DNA of 40,728 bases from Bacteroidales bacterium. GTDB taxonomy: Bacteria > Bacteroidota > Bacteroidia > Bacteroidales > UBA932. Of the stretch, positions 7,753-15,875 are shown in pieces (the first letter of the stretch is position 1; each line of letters begins with the position of its first letter). Made by a program: the position numbers and the translations under genes. The notes under the pieces were generated by a model. That model made no database searches, was not told where the DNA came from, and was given only the letters and a program-made list of their open reading frames with translations. The DNA is taken from NCBI GenBank assembly GCA_017423025.1, contig JAFPGC010000013.1, positions 1 through 40,728 of the forward strand, read 5' to 3'.

Positions 7753-9270
7753 ATGAGAAGGTTTATGACATTTGCAGCTTCCATGATGCTGGCCCTGGCC
7801 ATGCTCATCGCACCCGATATGGGGGCCCAGACCCGCCGTTCCAGCGGGGGAAGCACCACCCAGCAGAGCAGCAATTCCCGTTCTTCCGGGAGCAGCTCCA
7901 CTTCCCGATCCAGCAGCAGTTCTTCCGGCAGCAGCTCTACGGTCCGTTCCAGCGGGTCCACCAGCAGTACCCGCTCTTCCAGCAGCGCCGTCCAGCAGGA
8001 TAACCGCCGGAGCAGCAGTAGCAGCTCCAGCAGCAGCTCCAGCTCCCGTTCCAGCGGAAGCTCCTCGGTGAGCCGTTCCAGCAGTACCAGCGGTTCTTCC
8101 TCTGCAACCCGTTCTACCGGTGTGAGCAGCAGCCAGCAGGACAACAACCGCCGCAATAGCAGTGCCACCCGCTCCAGTAGCAGCTCTTCCAGCACCCGTT
8201 CCAGCGGAGTCAGCAGCTCCAGTAGCAGCACTTCTAGCACCCGTTCCAGCGGGGCCAGCAGCACGGCCCGGTCCAGCAGCACCACCCGTTCCAGCGGAGT
8301 CAGCAGCTCCAGCGGCAGCACTTCTACCGCCCGTACCAGCGGGGCCAGCAGCACGGCCCGGTCCAGTAGCAGCACCCAGTCCCTGGATCAGCGCTCTACC
8401 CAGACCCGCTCTTCCAACGTGACCCGCGGTGGCCTTACCGGTACCGAGGTGGTGGATCCTCATCGTGAGACCAAGGAGGCTTATCGTGACAATGGCTACA
8501 ACTATCGTTACAACGACGATATCAGAGTGGATGACCGGCACAATCTGTACAGGGTACCTCCCCGTCAGCGTGATCCTATGGCATGGGACCGTCCCGGTTA
8601 CTTCTGGGGAGACCATCCTCACTACTATGGATACCGCATCACTACTCCTCCTCCTACCTGGCGCCGGATCAGCCATTGGGGCATAGACTACTATTACTAC
8701 AATGGTATTTACTACCGTCCTTACGGAGGTGCCTACGTGATTTGCCGTCCTCCTTTCGGAACTCCCCTGGAGAATGCCATTGACCGCGCTATCCTGCGGG
8801 CCATCCGCTTCGCCTACTACTACGACACCTACCGTACCTACGAGAGCGTGTTCGACTACTACAACGTCATTGCACGGCAGAACCTCATCATCGCGCAGCA
8901 GAATGCCCGCATCATCGCCCGCAATTCCAACTACGCCATCAACTCCAACAGGGCCTTATCGGCCTACGAGCTGGCTAACAGACTGGGTCTTGTGCAGAGC
9001 TACGCTTACGCCAATGCCGAGTACTTCTACCAGGACGGCGTGTTCTATACCATTTCCGCCTCCGGCGTGTATTCCACCATCGTGCCTCCTGCAGGCGCCC
9101 TGGTCACCTCCCTGCCGGACGACTACGAGATCATCGTCATGGACGGGATCGAGTACTACCTGGTGGACAACACGGTTTACCGCACCACCGTCTTCGAGGG
9201 AGAGCCCTACCTGGAGGTCCTGGGTCAGATGTACGGTTCGCTGTACAACCAATACAACATTTATCGTTAA
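7753..9270 (+). CDS. Secreted serine-rich protein with C-terminal DUF6515-like domain
   Basis: 505 residues. A signal peptide (about 1-26, ending APDMGAQ) is followed by a region (about 30-215) made almost only of Ser with Arg, Gly, Thr and Ala, in TRSSG and SSST units. From about 225 the composition changes to a Tyr-rich module with HWGIDYYYYNGIYYRPYGG and DGIEYYLVDNTVYRTT segments, resembling DUF6515-type repeats of Bacteroidota. Tyr-rich segments with ARNSNYAINSN resemble beta-rich surface modules. Function unknown; the serine-rich stalk is a plausible target for O-glycosylation. It starts 18 nt after the muramidase gene and ends at a strong terminator (9276-9299), so it is probably the last gene of the murI transcript. 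Confidence 0.8.
   Translation: MRRFMTFAASMMLALAMLIAPDMGAQTRRSSGGSTTQQSSNSRSSGSSSTSRSSSSSSGSSSTVRSSGSTSSTRSSSSAVQQDNRRSSSSSSSSSSSSRSSGSSSVSRSSSTSGSSSATRSTGVSSSQQDNNRRNSSATRSSSSSSSTRSSGVSSSSSSTSSTRSSGASSTARSSSTTRSSGVSSSSGSTSTARTSGASSTARSSSSTQSLDQRSTQTRSSNVTRGGLTGTEVVDPHRETKEAYRDNGYNYRYNDDIRVDDRHNLYRVPPRQRDPMAWDRPGYFWGDHPHYYGYRITTPPPTWRRISHWGIDYYYYNGIYYRPYGGAYVICRPPFGTPLENAIDRAILRAIRFAYYYDTYRTYESVFDYYNVIARQNLIIAQQNARIIARNSNYAINSNRALSAYELANRLGLVQSYAYANAEYFYQDGVFYTISASGVYSTIVPPAGALVTSLPDDYEIIVMDGIEYYLVDNTVYRTTVFEGEPYLEVLGQMYGSLYNQYNIYR
8194..8373 (+). repeat. Two 90-bp tandem repeats inside the serine-rich region
   Basis: Two in-frame copies of a 30-residue unit (8194-8283 and 8284-8373). Both begin TRSSGVSSSS and contain SGASSTARSS, differing by a few substitutions. 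The surrounding 7840-8190 region holds shorter, more diverged units of the same kind, which suggests growth by duplication. Confidence 0.85.
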
Positions 9271-9275
9271 TTTAA

Positions 9276-9304
9276 AAACCCGGCCGAAAAGCCGGGTTTC
9301 TTTA
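9276..9304 (+). terminator. Rho-independent terminator after the serine-rich gene
   Basis: Perfect 9-bp stem AAACCCGGC/GCCGGGTTT with loop CGAAAA (9285-9290), followed by CTTT. It begins 5 nt after the stop codon at 9270. Confidence 0.85.
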
Positions 9305-9338
9305 TGTCTTTCCCGGCGTCCTTTCTGTCATCCCCGGC

Positions 9339-9369
9339 TTGACCGGGAATCTCTTTTTTGCTATCTTTG
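9339..9369 (+). promoter_or_regulatory. prfB promoter with its -33 TTG inside a REP-like hairpin loop
   Basis: TTG (9339-9341), 20 nt spacer, TATCTTTG (9362-9369), then 6 nt to the ATG at 9376. The TTG is part of the loop of the small inverted repeat CCCGG-cttga-CCGGG (9333-9347). The predicted transcript starts at or beside the start codon. Confidence 0.65.
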
Positions 9370-9375
9370 CGGTCT

Positions 9376-10518
9376 ATGACAACCCTCGAACAGATCAAGG
9401 ACCTGCAGCAGCGGCTTTCCACTTTGGAAGGCTGCCTGGACATTGCAGGCAAGCGCAAGGAAGTGGCCGCGAAGACGGAGGAAACCCTGGCCCCCGATTT
9501 CTGGGGAGACCCCAAGGCGGCGGAGGCTTTTCTTAAGAAGCTCTCCGGCGTCAAGTCATGGGTCACGGAATTTGACAAGGCCAAAGGTCAGGCCGATGAT
9601 CTGGAAGTGCTGTACGACTTTGCCAAAGACAGCCTGGGCGGTCAGGACGAGGAAACCCTGGAGACGGCCGAGAGCCGGGAACTGGATGCCGCCTATGCTC
9701 AGGCCGTGGAAGCCGTAGAGGCCCTGGAACTGCGCAATATGCTGGGCAATGAAGGGGACAACCTGGGTGCCGTCCTTACCATCAATTCCGGCGCCGGCGG
9801 CACCGAGGCCAATGACTGGAGCGCCATGCTCATGCGCATGTACACCCGCTGGTGCGAGCGAAACGGTTACAAATATACCATTACCTCCCTTCTGGAAGGC
9901 GAAGAAGCCGGCATCAAGAGCTGCACCATAGAGGTGGAAGGAGAGTATGCCTACGGCTATCTGAAGGCCGAAAACGGCGTGCATCGCCTGGTCCGTATCT
10001 CGCCCTTCAATGCCCAGGGCAAGCGCCAGACCACTTTCTCCAGCGTTTTCGTGTATCCTCTGGTGGACGATTCCATCAATATTGAAATCAATCCCTCCGA
10101 CCTGGAGTGGGACACCTTCCGCAGTGGAGGCCACGGCGGTCAGAATGTGAATAAGGTAGAAACCGGCGTGCGAGTGCGGCACCTGCCTTCCGGCATCATG
10201 GTGGAAAATACGGAGACCCGCAGCCAGCAGGACAACCGCCAGCGGGCCCTGTTAATCCTGAAATCCCGTCTGTACGATATCGAGCTCAAGAAGCGCCAGG
10301 AAAAGCAGGCCGAACTGGAAGGCCAGAAAAAGCGCATCGAGTGGGGCTCCCAGATCCGCAACTACGTCCTGCACCCTTACAAACTGGTGAAGGATCTCAG
10401 GACCGGCTACAACACGGCCGATACGCAGGGCGTCCTGGACGGAGACCTGAACGAATTCATGAAGACTTATCTGATGGGAACCGGCACGGCCGTGACCGAC
10501 CCGGACGATTTAGATTAA
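9376..10518 (+). CDS. prfB: Peptide chain release factor 2 (no programmed frameshift)
   Basis: 380 residues. Recognises UGA/UAA and releases the nascent chain on the ribosome. The stop-recognition tripeptide SPF is at 209-211 and the catalytic GGQ at 254-256 (RSGGHGGQNVNK). The ATG at 9376 is chosen because the TATCTTTG box ends at 9369; an upstream in-frame TTG at 9358 would lie before the transcription start. Many prfB genes carry an in-frame UGA near codon 26 with a +1 shift that regulates synthesis. Here the matching place reads TGC CTG GAC (9433-9441) with no stop, so the gene is a single frame. Its stop region overlaps the convergent nicotinamidase by 9 nt. Confidence 0.95.
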   Translation: MTTLEQIKDLQQRLSTLEGCLDIAGKRKEVAAKTEETLAPDFWGDPKAAEAFLKKLSGVKSWVTEFDKAKGQADDLEVLYDFAKDSLGGQDEETLETAESRELDAAYAQAVEAVEALELRNMLGNEGDNLGAVLTINSGAGGTEANDWSAMLMRMYTRWCERNGYKYTITSLLEGEEAGIKSCTIEVEGEYAYGYLKAENGVHRLVRISPFNAQGKRQTTFSSVFVYPLVDDSINIEINPSDLEWDTFRSGGHGGQNVNKVETGVRVRHLPSGIMVENTETRSQQDNRQRALLILKSRLYDIELKKRQEKQAELEGQKKRIEWGSQIRNYVLHPYKLVKDLRTGYNTADTQGVLDGDLNEFMKTYLMGTGTAVTDPDDLD

Positions 10519-11061
10519 GCGGATGCCCTCGGCCTTCATGGCTTCGAGGGCTTCTTTATGCCCCTGGGCCTCTACGTAGGCAATGCAATCCTTGAGAACG
10601 GTTACCTTGAAGCCTGCTTTGAGCAGGTCTTCGGCCGTATTGAGTACGCAGAATTCGGTGGCAATGCCGCAAATCACCACGTTGTCAATTTCCATGAGGC
10701 CCAGCACTTCTCCCAGGCTTTGTCCGGCTTCGTTCTTGCCTTCGAAGCCGCTGTACTGCTCCCGGGAAGGGTCTTCTCCCTTGCAGAAGCACAGCTCTTC
10801 CTCTGCAAAGGGAAGGAGGTCTTTGTGAATCTCTGCCCCGCGGGTTCCCTGCACGCAGTGCGGCGGCCAGGGCCCGCCCTGTGCGGCAAAGGAGCAGTGG
10901 TTGGCGGGGTGATGGTCCCGGATGAAGAGGATGGGGTAGGGATGATTCCTGCCGATGTATTCCACCGTGTTAGCCACGGCCTTATCGGCCTCCTGGCACG
11001 CCAGGGAGCCATCGATGAAATCGTAGATCATGTCTACGACAATGAGGGCGCTGTCTTTCAT
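10510..11061 (-). CDS. pncA: Nicotinamidase (isochorismatase-like cysteine hydrolase)
   Basis: 183 residues. Hydrolyses nicotinamide to nicotinate and ammonia in NAD salvage. The catalytic triad is Asp10 (VVDMIYDF), Lys94 (CFCKGEDPSREQYSGF) and Cys138 (IATEFCVLNTA). The metal site is D49-x-H51 (RDHHPANH) and H68 (WPPHCVQGTRG). The start ATG is 4 nt after a TAACTTTG box. It is convergent with prfB and divergent from the oxidoreductase operon that ends in pncB, the next enzyme of the same salvage route. High confidence. Confidence 0.93.
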   Translation of the reverse strand: MKDSALIVVDMIYDFIDGSLACQEADKAVANTVEYIGRNHPYPILFIRDHHPANHCSFAAQGGPWPPHCVQGTRGAEIHKDLLPFAEEELCFCKGEDPSREQYSGFEGKNEAGQSLGEVLGLMEIDNVVICGIATEFCVLNTAEDLLKAGFKVTVLKDCIAYVEAQGHKEALEAMKAEGIRLI

Positions 11062-11065
11062 GCCG

Positions 11066-11073
11066 CAAAGTTA
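11066..11073 (-). promoter_or_regulatory. -7 element (TAACTTTG) of pncA
   Basis: On the minus strand TAACTTTG (11073-11066) ends 4 nt before the ATG at 11061, predicting a leaderless mRNA. No clear TTG at the -33 distance. Confidence 0.5.
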
Positions 11074-11096
11074 AGAAATTTTCTACTGGATGGATA

Positions 11097-11127
11097 TTTG
11101 ATTAATAGCAAAGAAAGCGTAAATTTG
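11097..11127 (+). promoter_or_regulatory. Promoter of the Gfo/Idh - DUF1080 - pncB operon
   Basis: TTTG (11097-11100), 19 nt spacer, TAAATTTG (11120-11127): a full Bacteroidota consensus. The leader of about 50 nt contains a small hairpin (CCGGA/TCCGG, about 11133-11147) before the ATG at 11182. Confidence 0.75.
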
Positions 11128-11181
11128 TAGAGACCGGAAGGAATCCGGCCTTTAACCCGTTTCTATTCAAGAAATAACACT

Positions 11182-12501
11182 ATGGCTCAATCAAGAAGAA
11201 GTTTCATCAAAAAGGCTGCCGCCGGCATCGGCCTTTTCACCATCCTTCCGCGCGATGTGTTCGGAAAGATGGGCGGGAACAACAACTACGTGGCGCCCAG
11301 TGACCAGCTCACCCGGGGCATCATAGGAACCGGAGGCATCGGCATGAGCGGCCTGCACTTCGCCAGCGACCAGCGCTGCCGCCTGGTAGCCGTCTGCGAT
11401 GTGGACAAATATCACCTTCGCAAGGCCCTGGATGCCGGTGTGGAGAAGTTTGACACCCACCTGCAGCCCTATGCAGACTGGAGGGATCTGGTGCATGACG
11501 CCAACGTGGACATCGTGCATATCGCCACGCCTTCCCACTGGCACGGAATCATGGCCGTGGAGGCCGCAAAGGCCGGAAAGGACATCTTCTGTGAGAAGCC
11601 TATGACCCGTACCATCGGGGAAGGGGAGAAGGTGGTCAAGGCCGTGCATGACTACGGCCGCATCTTCCGCCTGGATACCTGGTTCCGCTTTACGGATACC
11701 TTCTATGGTCTGGGAACTACGGTTGAACCGCTAAAGAAACTGGTGGAGAGCGGCGTTCTGGGATGGCCGCTCAAGGTCCGGATTTCCGGAGCCACGGGCT
11801 TTGCCTGGAAGTTCTACTGGACGGGCAAGACCGGCCTCACGCAGGAACCCATTCCAGAGGAACTCGATTATGACATGTGGCTGGGACCGGCCCCTTACAA
11901 GCCTTACAATCCCCACCGCGTACACCAGACCTTCCGCGGCTACTGGGACTATGAAAGCGGCGGACTGGGAGATATGGGCCAGCATTATATCGACCCCGTG
12001 CAGTACATTCTGGGCAAGGACGACACCTATCCCGTGAAGGTGGAGGTGGACGCCCCGGTGCAGGATGCCGACGCCGTGGGCATCTGGAAAAAGATTACCT
12101 ACACCTACGAGGACGGATGCCAGATTATCCTGGAAGGGGAAGGGTTTGAATCGAAGGGCAAGGTGCCCTATCTGGAAGGCCCGAACGGGAAGGTCTACAA
12201 AGGCTTCGAGTGCGACATCCCGGGCGTGCAGAACGTGCAGGAATTCCTGAACGAGCTCCCGGCCCCCGCACCCCGCCATACGGATTTCCTGGATTGCGTC
12301 CGCACGCGGCAGCACTTCGCCCTGGACGAGATTATCGGCCACCACAGCTGCACCATCGTCAACATCGGCTCGGCGGCCCTGCGTCTGAACCGCACCCTGC
12401 ATTTCGATCCCAAGACCTGCCGCTTTATCGGCGACGACCAGGCCAATGCCCTTATTAACCAGCCCATGCGCGCACCCTGGGCACAATACATGAGCGTATA
12501 G
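11182..12501 (+). CDS. Tat-exported Gfo/Idh/MocA-family oxidoreductase
   Basis: 439 residues. The N-terminus SRRSFIKKAAAGIGLFTI is a twin-arginine signal, so the folded, cofactor-loaded enzyme is exported to the periplasm. The Rossmann motif GIIGTGGIGMSG (about 46-57) binds NAD(P). FCEKPMTRTI is the conserved EKP motif with the active-site Lys. The C-terminal alpha/beta domain includes GDMGQHYIDPVQYIL, with the His typical of sugar-oxidising members. The family oxidises or epimerises sugars; with the following DUF1080 lipoprotein it fits a 3-keto-glycoside route. Promoter at 11097-11127; it is the first gene of a four-gene operon (gaps 2, 6 and 9 nt). Confidence 0.88.
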   Translation: MAQSRRSFIKKAAAGIGLFTILPRDVFGKMGGNNNYVAPSDQLTRGIIGTGGIGMSGLHFASDQRCRLVAVCDVDKYHLRKALDAGVEKFDTHLQPYADWRDLVHDANVDIVHIATPSHWHGIMAVEAAKAGKDIFCEKPMTRTIGEGEKVVKAVHDYGRIFRLDTWFRFTDTFYGLGTTVEPLKKLVESGVLGWPLKVRISGATGFAWKFYWTGKTGLTQEPIPEELDYDMWLGPAPYKPYNPHRVHQTFRGYWDYESGGLGDMGQHYIDPVQYILGKDDTYPVKVEVDAPVQDADAVGIWKKITYTYEDGCQIILEGEGFESKGKVPYLEGPNGKVYKGFECDIPGVQNVQEFLNELPAPAPRHTDFLDCVRTRQHFALDEIIGHHSCTIVNIGSAALRLNRTLHFDPKTCRFIGDDQANALINQPMRAPWAQYMSV

Positions 12502-12503
12502 TT

Positions 12504-13076
12504 ATGAAAAAGATAGTTTCTATACTTGTAGCCCTGTCCCTGGCCGTCGTTGCCTGGGGGCAGAATCCCATGGAAAGGTCCATGGAAACCTTCCCCACCG
12601 GAAAGGAAACCCATATCCTGTGTCAGGAAGCCTGTGCGCAGCTGCAGAATAATCCCGCCCTTGCCCCGGAACTGGTGACGGCGGCTCTTCAGAGCGGCAA
12701 TCGCCAGTATTCCAATGCGGTGCTCACTTATGCCGATGAGACGGCCGGTGCCAAGGCCCTCGTAAAAGCGGTCAAGAAGGTATATCCTTCCCTTTCGGAC
12801 GCCGCCAAGGCCGATGTCCTCTATTGGATCGGCCGGAATAAACTGACGGCTCTTCAGAAATTTGTCGATGACGAGGTCTCTTCCGCGCAGGTGGGTGAGG
12901 CTTCCCTGGCCGCCGTATTTGCCGCCGTTCAGATGGGCGGAAAGCACAACCAGGACCTGCTGAATCAGTGCATCCAGTCCGGGAGCCCCCTCGCCCAGGA
13001 AATCAAGCGCCTGCGCGGCCAGGTCAATGAAGATGATGACGATACCACCCGAAATTCTTTGCGTGATCAAAAATAA
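12504..13076 (+). CDS. Small secreted HEAT-repeat-like protein
   Basis: 190 residues with a signal peptide (MKKIVSILVALSLAVVAWGQ). The rest is helical with pairs of Ala/Leu-rich helices (ALVKAVKKVYPSLSDAAKADVLYWIGRN, then ASLAAVFAAVQMGGK), resembling HEAT-type repeats, and an acidic tail (NEDDDDTTRN). In other Bacteroidota HEAT repeats and DUF1080 domains occur on one large polypeptide. Here a HEAT-like gene directly precedes a separate DUF1080 gene (6-nt gap), so it may be a split-off or reduced module. Possible role: scaffold for the neighbouring periplasmic enzymes. Repeat assignment is by eye and tentative. Confidence 0.6.
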   Translation: MKKIVSILVALSLAVVAWGQNPMERSMETFPTGKETHILCQEACAQLQNNPALAPELVTAALQSGNRQYSNAVLTYADETAGAKALVKAVKKVYPSLSDAAKADVLYWIGRNKLTALQKFVDDEVSSAQVGEASLAAVFAAVQMGGKHNQDLLNQCIQSGSPLAQEIKRLRGQVNEDDDDTTRNSLRDQK

Positions 13077-13082
13077 ACGGAT

Positions 13083-14360
13083 ATGAAAAAGGTACTTATT
13101 ATTTTATCGGCCCTTGCGGCAGTCGCCTGTGCGGCTCCCAAGGAAAACACCCTCACCAAGGCCGAGATGGCCGATGGTTGGGAACTTCTCTTTGACGGAC
13201 AGACCCTCAATGGCTGGCGCAGCTTCAACGCTCCCACCTTGTTGGGAGATTCCTGGGTAGTGGAAGACGGCGCCATCTTCACCACCGGCAAGGGCGACGA
13301 CGCCCACGGTTATATTGTCACCGAGAAAGTGTTCGAGAACTTCGACCTCAAGTGGGACTGGAAACTGAGCAAGGGCGGCAACAGCGGTATGATTTACCAC
13401 GTGCAGGAAGGTCCGGCCTTCTCCGTCCCTTATGTCACCGGCCCGGAATACCAGATCATTGACGACGAGAATTACGCCGAGATGAACGGCGGTTATGTGC
13501 TCGAGCCCTGGCAGAGATGTGCCGTGGACTACGCAATGTATGTTCCGGACTTTGACACGGCTCCTTATATCAAGCCTGCCGGCGAGTGGAACACTTCCGA
13601 GATTATCTTTGACAACGGACACGTGACTTATCTCATCAATGGAAAAGTTACGGTGGAATTCGATGCGTGGACGCCGGACTGGTTCGCCCGCAAGGACAGC
13701 GGCAAGTGGAACAACGCTCCCGAATACGGCGTCTCCCGCCGCGGCGTGATGTGCTTCCAGGATCATGGATACCCCGCCTGGTTCCGCAACATCAAGGTAA
13801 AGGAACTCCCTTCGAAATCCGTAGAAGAAGAACTGTTCAACGGAAAGGACCTCACGGGCTGGATCAATTACGGAACCGAGCTCTGGTATGTGGATGAGGA
13901 AGGCAATCTCGTCTGCGAAAGCGGTCCCGACAAGGGTTACGGCTACTTCGCTACGGAGAAATACTACAACAACTTTGACCTTTCCCTGGAATTCAAGCAG
14001 GAGGCCAACGGCAATTCCGGCGTGTTCATCCGCTCCACCGTGGACGGTACCAAGGTAAGCGGCTGGCAGGTGGAAGTGGCTCCCAAGGGCAATGACACCG
14101 GCGGCATTTACGAGTCCTACGGCCGCGGCTGGCTTATCCAGATTCCCGATGAGAAGGAGAACATCCTCAAGGAAGGGGAGTGGAATACCCTGCGCGTCCT
14201 CTGCGAAGGAGACCGTGTGCAGACCTGGCTCAACGGCGAGCCCATGGTGGACATCACCGACGATAAGATTGGTGCCGGCAACGGCCGCATCGCCCTCCAG
14301 ATCCACGACGGCGGCGGCATCAAGGTGCGCTGGCGCAACCTGAAGGTAAAAACTCTTTAA
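13083..14360 (+). CDS. Lipoprotein with two tandem DUF1080 (3-keto-disaccharide hydrolase) domains
   Basis: 425 residues. Lipoprotein signal with lipobox AVAC (Cys about 17). Two DUF1080 domains of the concanavalin-like fold follow. Domain 1 (about 25-240) has GWELLFDGQTLNGWRSF, GGNSGMIYHVQEG and EWNTSEIIFDNGHVTYLING. Domain 2 (about 245-425) has EELFNGKDLTGWINY, EANGNSGVFIRSTVDG and EWNTLRVLCEGDRVQTWLNG. DUF1080 proteins hydrolyse 3-keto-glycosides made by Gfo/Idh/MocA oxidoreductases, which is the gene two places upstream. Likely anchored to the outer membrane or periplasmic side. Whether both domains are catalytic cannot be told from sequence. Confidence 0.85.
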   Translation: MKKVLIILSALAAVACAAPKENTLTKAEMADGWELLFDGQTLNGWRSFNAPTLLGDSWVVEDGAIFTTGKGDDAHGYIVTEKVFENFDLKWDWKLSKGGNSGMIYHVQEGPAFSVPYVTGPEYQIIDDENYAEMNGGYVLEPWQRCAVDYAMYVPDFDTAPYIKPAGEWNTSEIIFDNGHVTYLINGKVTVEFDAWTPDWFARKDSGKWNNAPEYGVSRRGVMCFQDHGYPAWFRNIKVKELPSKSVEEELFNGKDLTGWINYGTELWYVDEEGNLVCESGPDKGYGYFATEKYYNNFDLSLEFKQEANGNSGVFIRSTVDGTKVSGWQVEVAPKGNDTGGIYESYGRGWLIQIPDEKENILKEGEWNTLRVLCEGDRVQTWLNGEPMVDITDDKIGAGNGRIALQIHDGGGIKVRWRNLKVKTL

Positions 14361-14369
14361 TGCTCTGGA

Positions 14370-15875
14370 ATGAAGCAGATTAACAATGCATATGTGTCGG
14401 ACAAGTACCAGTACACCATGGGAAAGTCCTACCTGGATTGTGGGAAGAAGGACCAGATAGCCGTTTTCAACCTCTTTTACCGCCAGGCCCCGGAGAATAA
14501 CAACTGGGCCGTGGTAAGCGGTACGGAAGAAGTGATCGAGATGGTCCAGGCCCTGGGAACGGAAACCCCGGAGTTCTACGAGAAGTTCCTTCCGGGGGAT
14601 GAATACAAGGAATTCCGCCAGTATCTTTCCACCATGAAGTTTACCGGCGATGTGTATGCCATGCGGGAAGGGGAGATCGTCTTCCCCAACCAGCCCATCG
14701 TGACGGTAGTGGGCCCTCTTATTGAGGCCCAGGTGCTGGAAACGCCCATGCTGTGCATCCTGAACCACCAGATGGCCGTGGCTACCAAGGCTTCCCGCGT
14801 GTGCCGTTCTACGGACAAGCCGGTTGCCGAGTTCGGCTCCCGCCGGGCGCACGGTCCCTGGGCGGCCGTTTACGGCGGCAAGGCGGCCCAGATTGCCGGT
14901 TGCTCCAGCTCCTCCAACATCGTTACGGGAGCGTTCAACAACGTGCCTTCCACCGGCACCATGGCCCACAGCTTCATCACCTCCTACGGCAGTACCGTGG
15001 AAGGGGAGCATCAAGCTTTCTGCGACTACATCAAAACCCATAAGGGAGAGAACCTGATTCTCCTCATAGATACCTACGACACCCTTCGTTGCGGAATCAA
15101 GAACGCCATCCGTTCCTTCAAGGAGAACGGCATTGACGATTCCTATGCCCCTGGTTACGGCATCCGCCTGGACAGCGGAGACTTGGCGTACCTCTCACAG
15201 GAGGTGCGCCGCATCCTGGACGAGCACGGCCTCACCCAGTGCAAGATCTTCGCCACCAACGGGCTGGACGAGTATCTGATTACGGACCTGGAGCGCCAGG
15301 GCGCCCGCATCGACAGTTACGGCGTGGGTGATGCCATCGCCACTTCCAAGGCGGCCCCTTGCTTCGGCAACGTGTACAAACTGGTCCAGATTGACGGCCA
15401 GCCGGTGCTCAAACGCTCCGAGGACAAGATCAAGCTCATCAACCCGGGCTTCCAGATCACCTGGCGCATATCGGCCCAGGACAGCGTGAAGGGCAACCGG
15501 ATTGACGGGTACGCCTTCAAGGTGGATGTTACTTGCCTACGCGGGGACAGTATGGACCTGGCCATCCAGCATGGCAAGACCATCACGGTCCGGGATGAGT
15601 ACGATTCCTACAAGTACAAGCATTTTGAAGAGGGAACGTATGAGGCCCGTCCGCTGCAGCACCAGGTCATTGCCGCCGGCAAGCGCGTGGTGCCCCAGCA
15701 CACCCTGCAGCAGAAGAAGATCTTCTACAAGGACAACCTGCATCATTTCTCTCCCGGAGAGCGCCGTCTCATCAACCCCCACTATTACAAAGTGGACATC
15801 TCCGACGCCTTGTACGACGTGAAGATGTCCATAATAGGGAAGCTTGTAAAGGAGATAGAGGAGTTTGAACTCTAA
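14370..15875 (+). CDS. pncB: Nicotinate phosphoribosyltransferase
   Basis: 501 residues. Converts nicotinate, PRPP and ATP to nicotinate mononucleotide in the Preiss-Handler route to NAD. Hallmarks: N-terminal YVSDKYQYTMGKSYL, the EFGSRRAHGP motif near 153, His200 in STGTMAHSFI (the likely phosphorylated histidine), RLDSGDLAYLSQ and FATNGLDEYLI for phosphate binding. It starts 9 nt after the DUF1080 gene with no promoter between, so it is probably transcribed with the NAD-dependent oxidoreductase operon. Its stop overlaps that of the convergent peptidase gene by 4 nt. Confidence 0.93.
   Translation: MKQINNAYVSDKYQYTMGKSYLDCGKKDQIAVFNLFYRQAPENNNWAVVSGTEEVIEMVQALGTETPEFYEKFLPGDEYKEFRQYLSTMKFTGDVYAMREGEIVFPNQPIVTVVGPLIEAQVLETPMLCILNHQMAVATKASRVCRSTDKPVAEFGSRRAHGPWAAVYGGKAAQIAGCSSSSNIVTGAFNNVPSTGTMAHSFITSYGSTVEGEHQAFCDYIKTHKGENLILLIDTYDTLRCGIKNAIRSFKENGIDDSYAPGYGIRLDSGDLAYLSQEVRRILDEHGLTQCKIFATNGLDEYLITDLERQGARIDSYGVGDAIATSKAAPCFGNVYKLVQIDGQPVLKRSEDKIKLINPGFQITWRISAQDSVKGNRIDGYAFKVDVTCLRGDSMDLAIQHGKTITVRDEYDSYKYKHFEEGTYEARPLQHQVIAAGKRVVPQHTLQQKKIFYKDNLHHFSPGERRLINPHYYKVDISDALYDVKMSIIGKLVKEIEEFEL

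Noticed and set aside
7723-8676. Ala/Gly- and Leu-rich minus-strand frames opposite the serine-rich region
   Set aside because: Low-complexity reflection of Ser codons (AGC, TCC) read backwards.
9358-9360. TTG at 9358 as prfB start
   Set aside because: It precedes the predicted transcription start and adds six residues not expected in RF2.
13104-15041. 645-codon minus-strand frame opposite DUF1080 and pncB
   Set aside because: Antisense shadow; the sense strand has clear family motifs.
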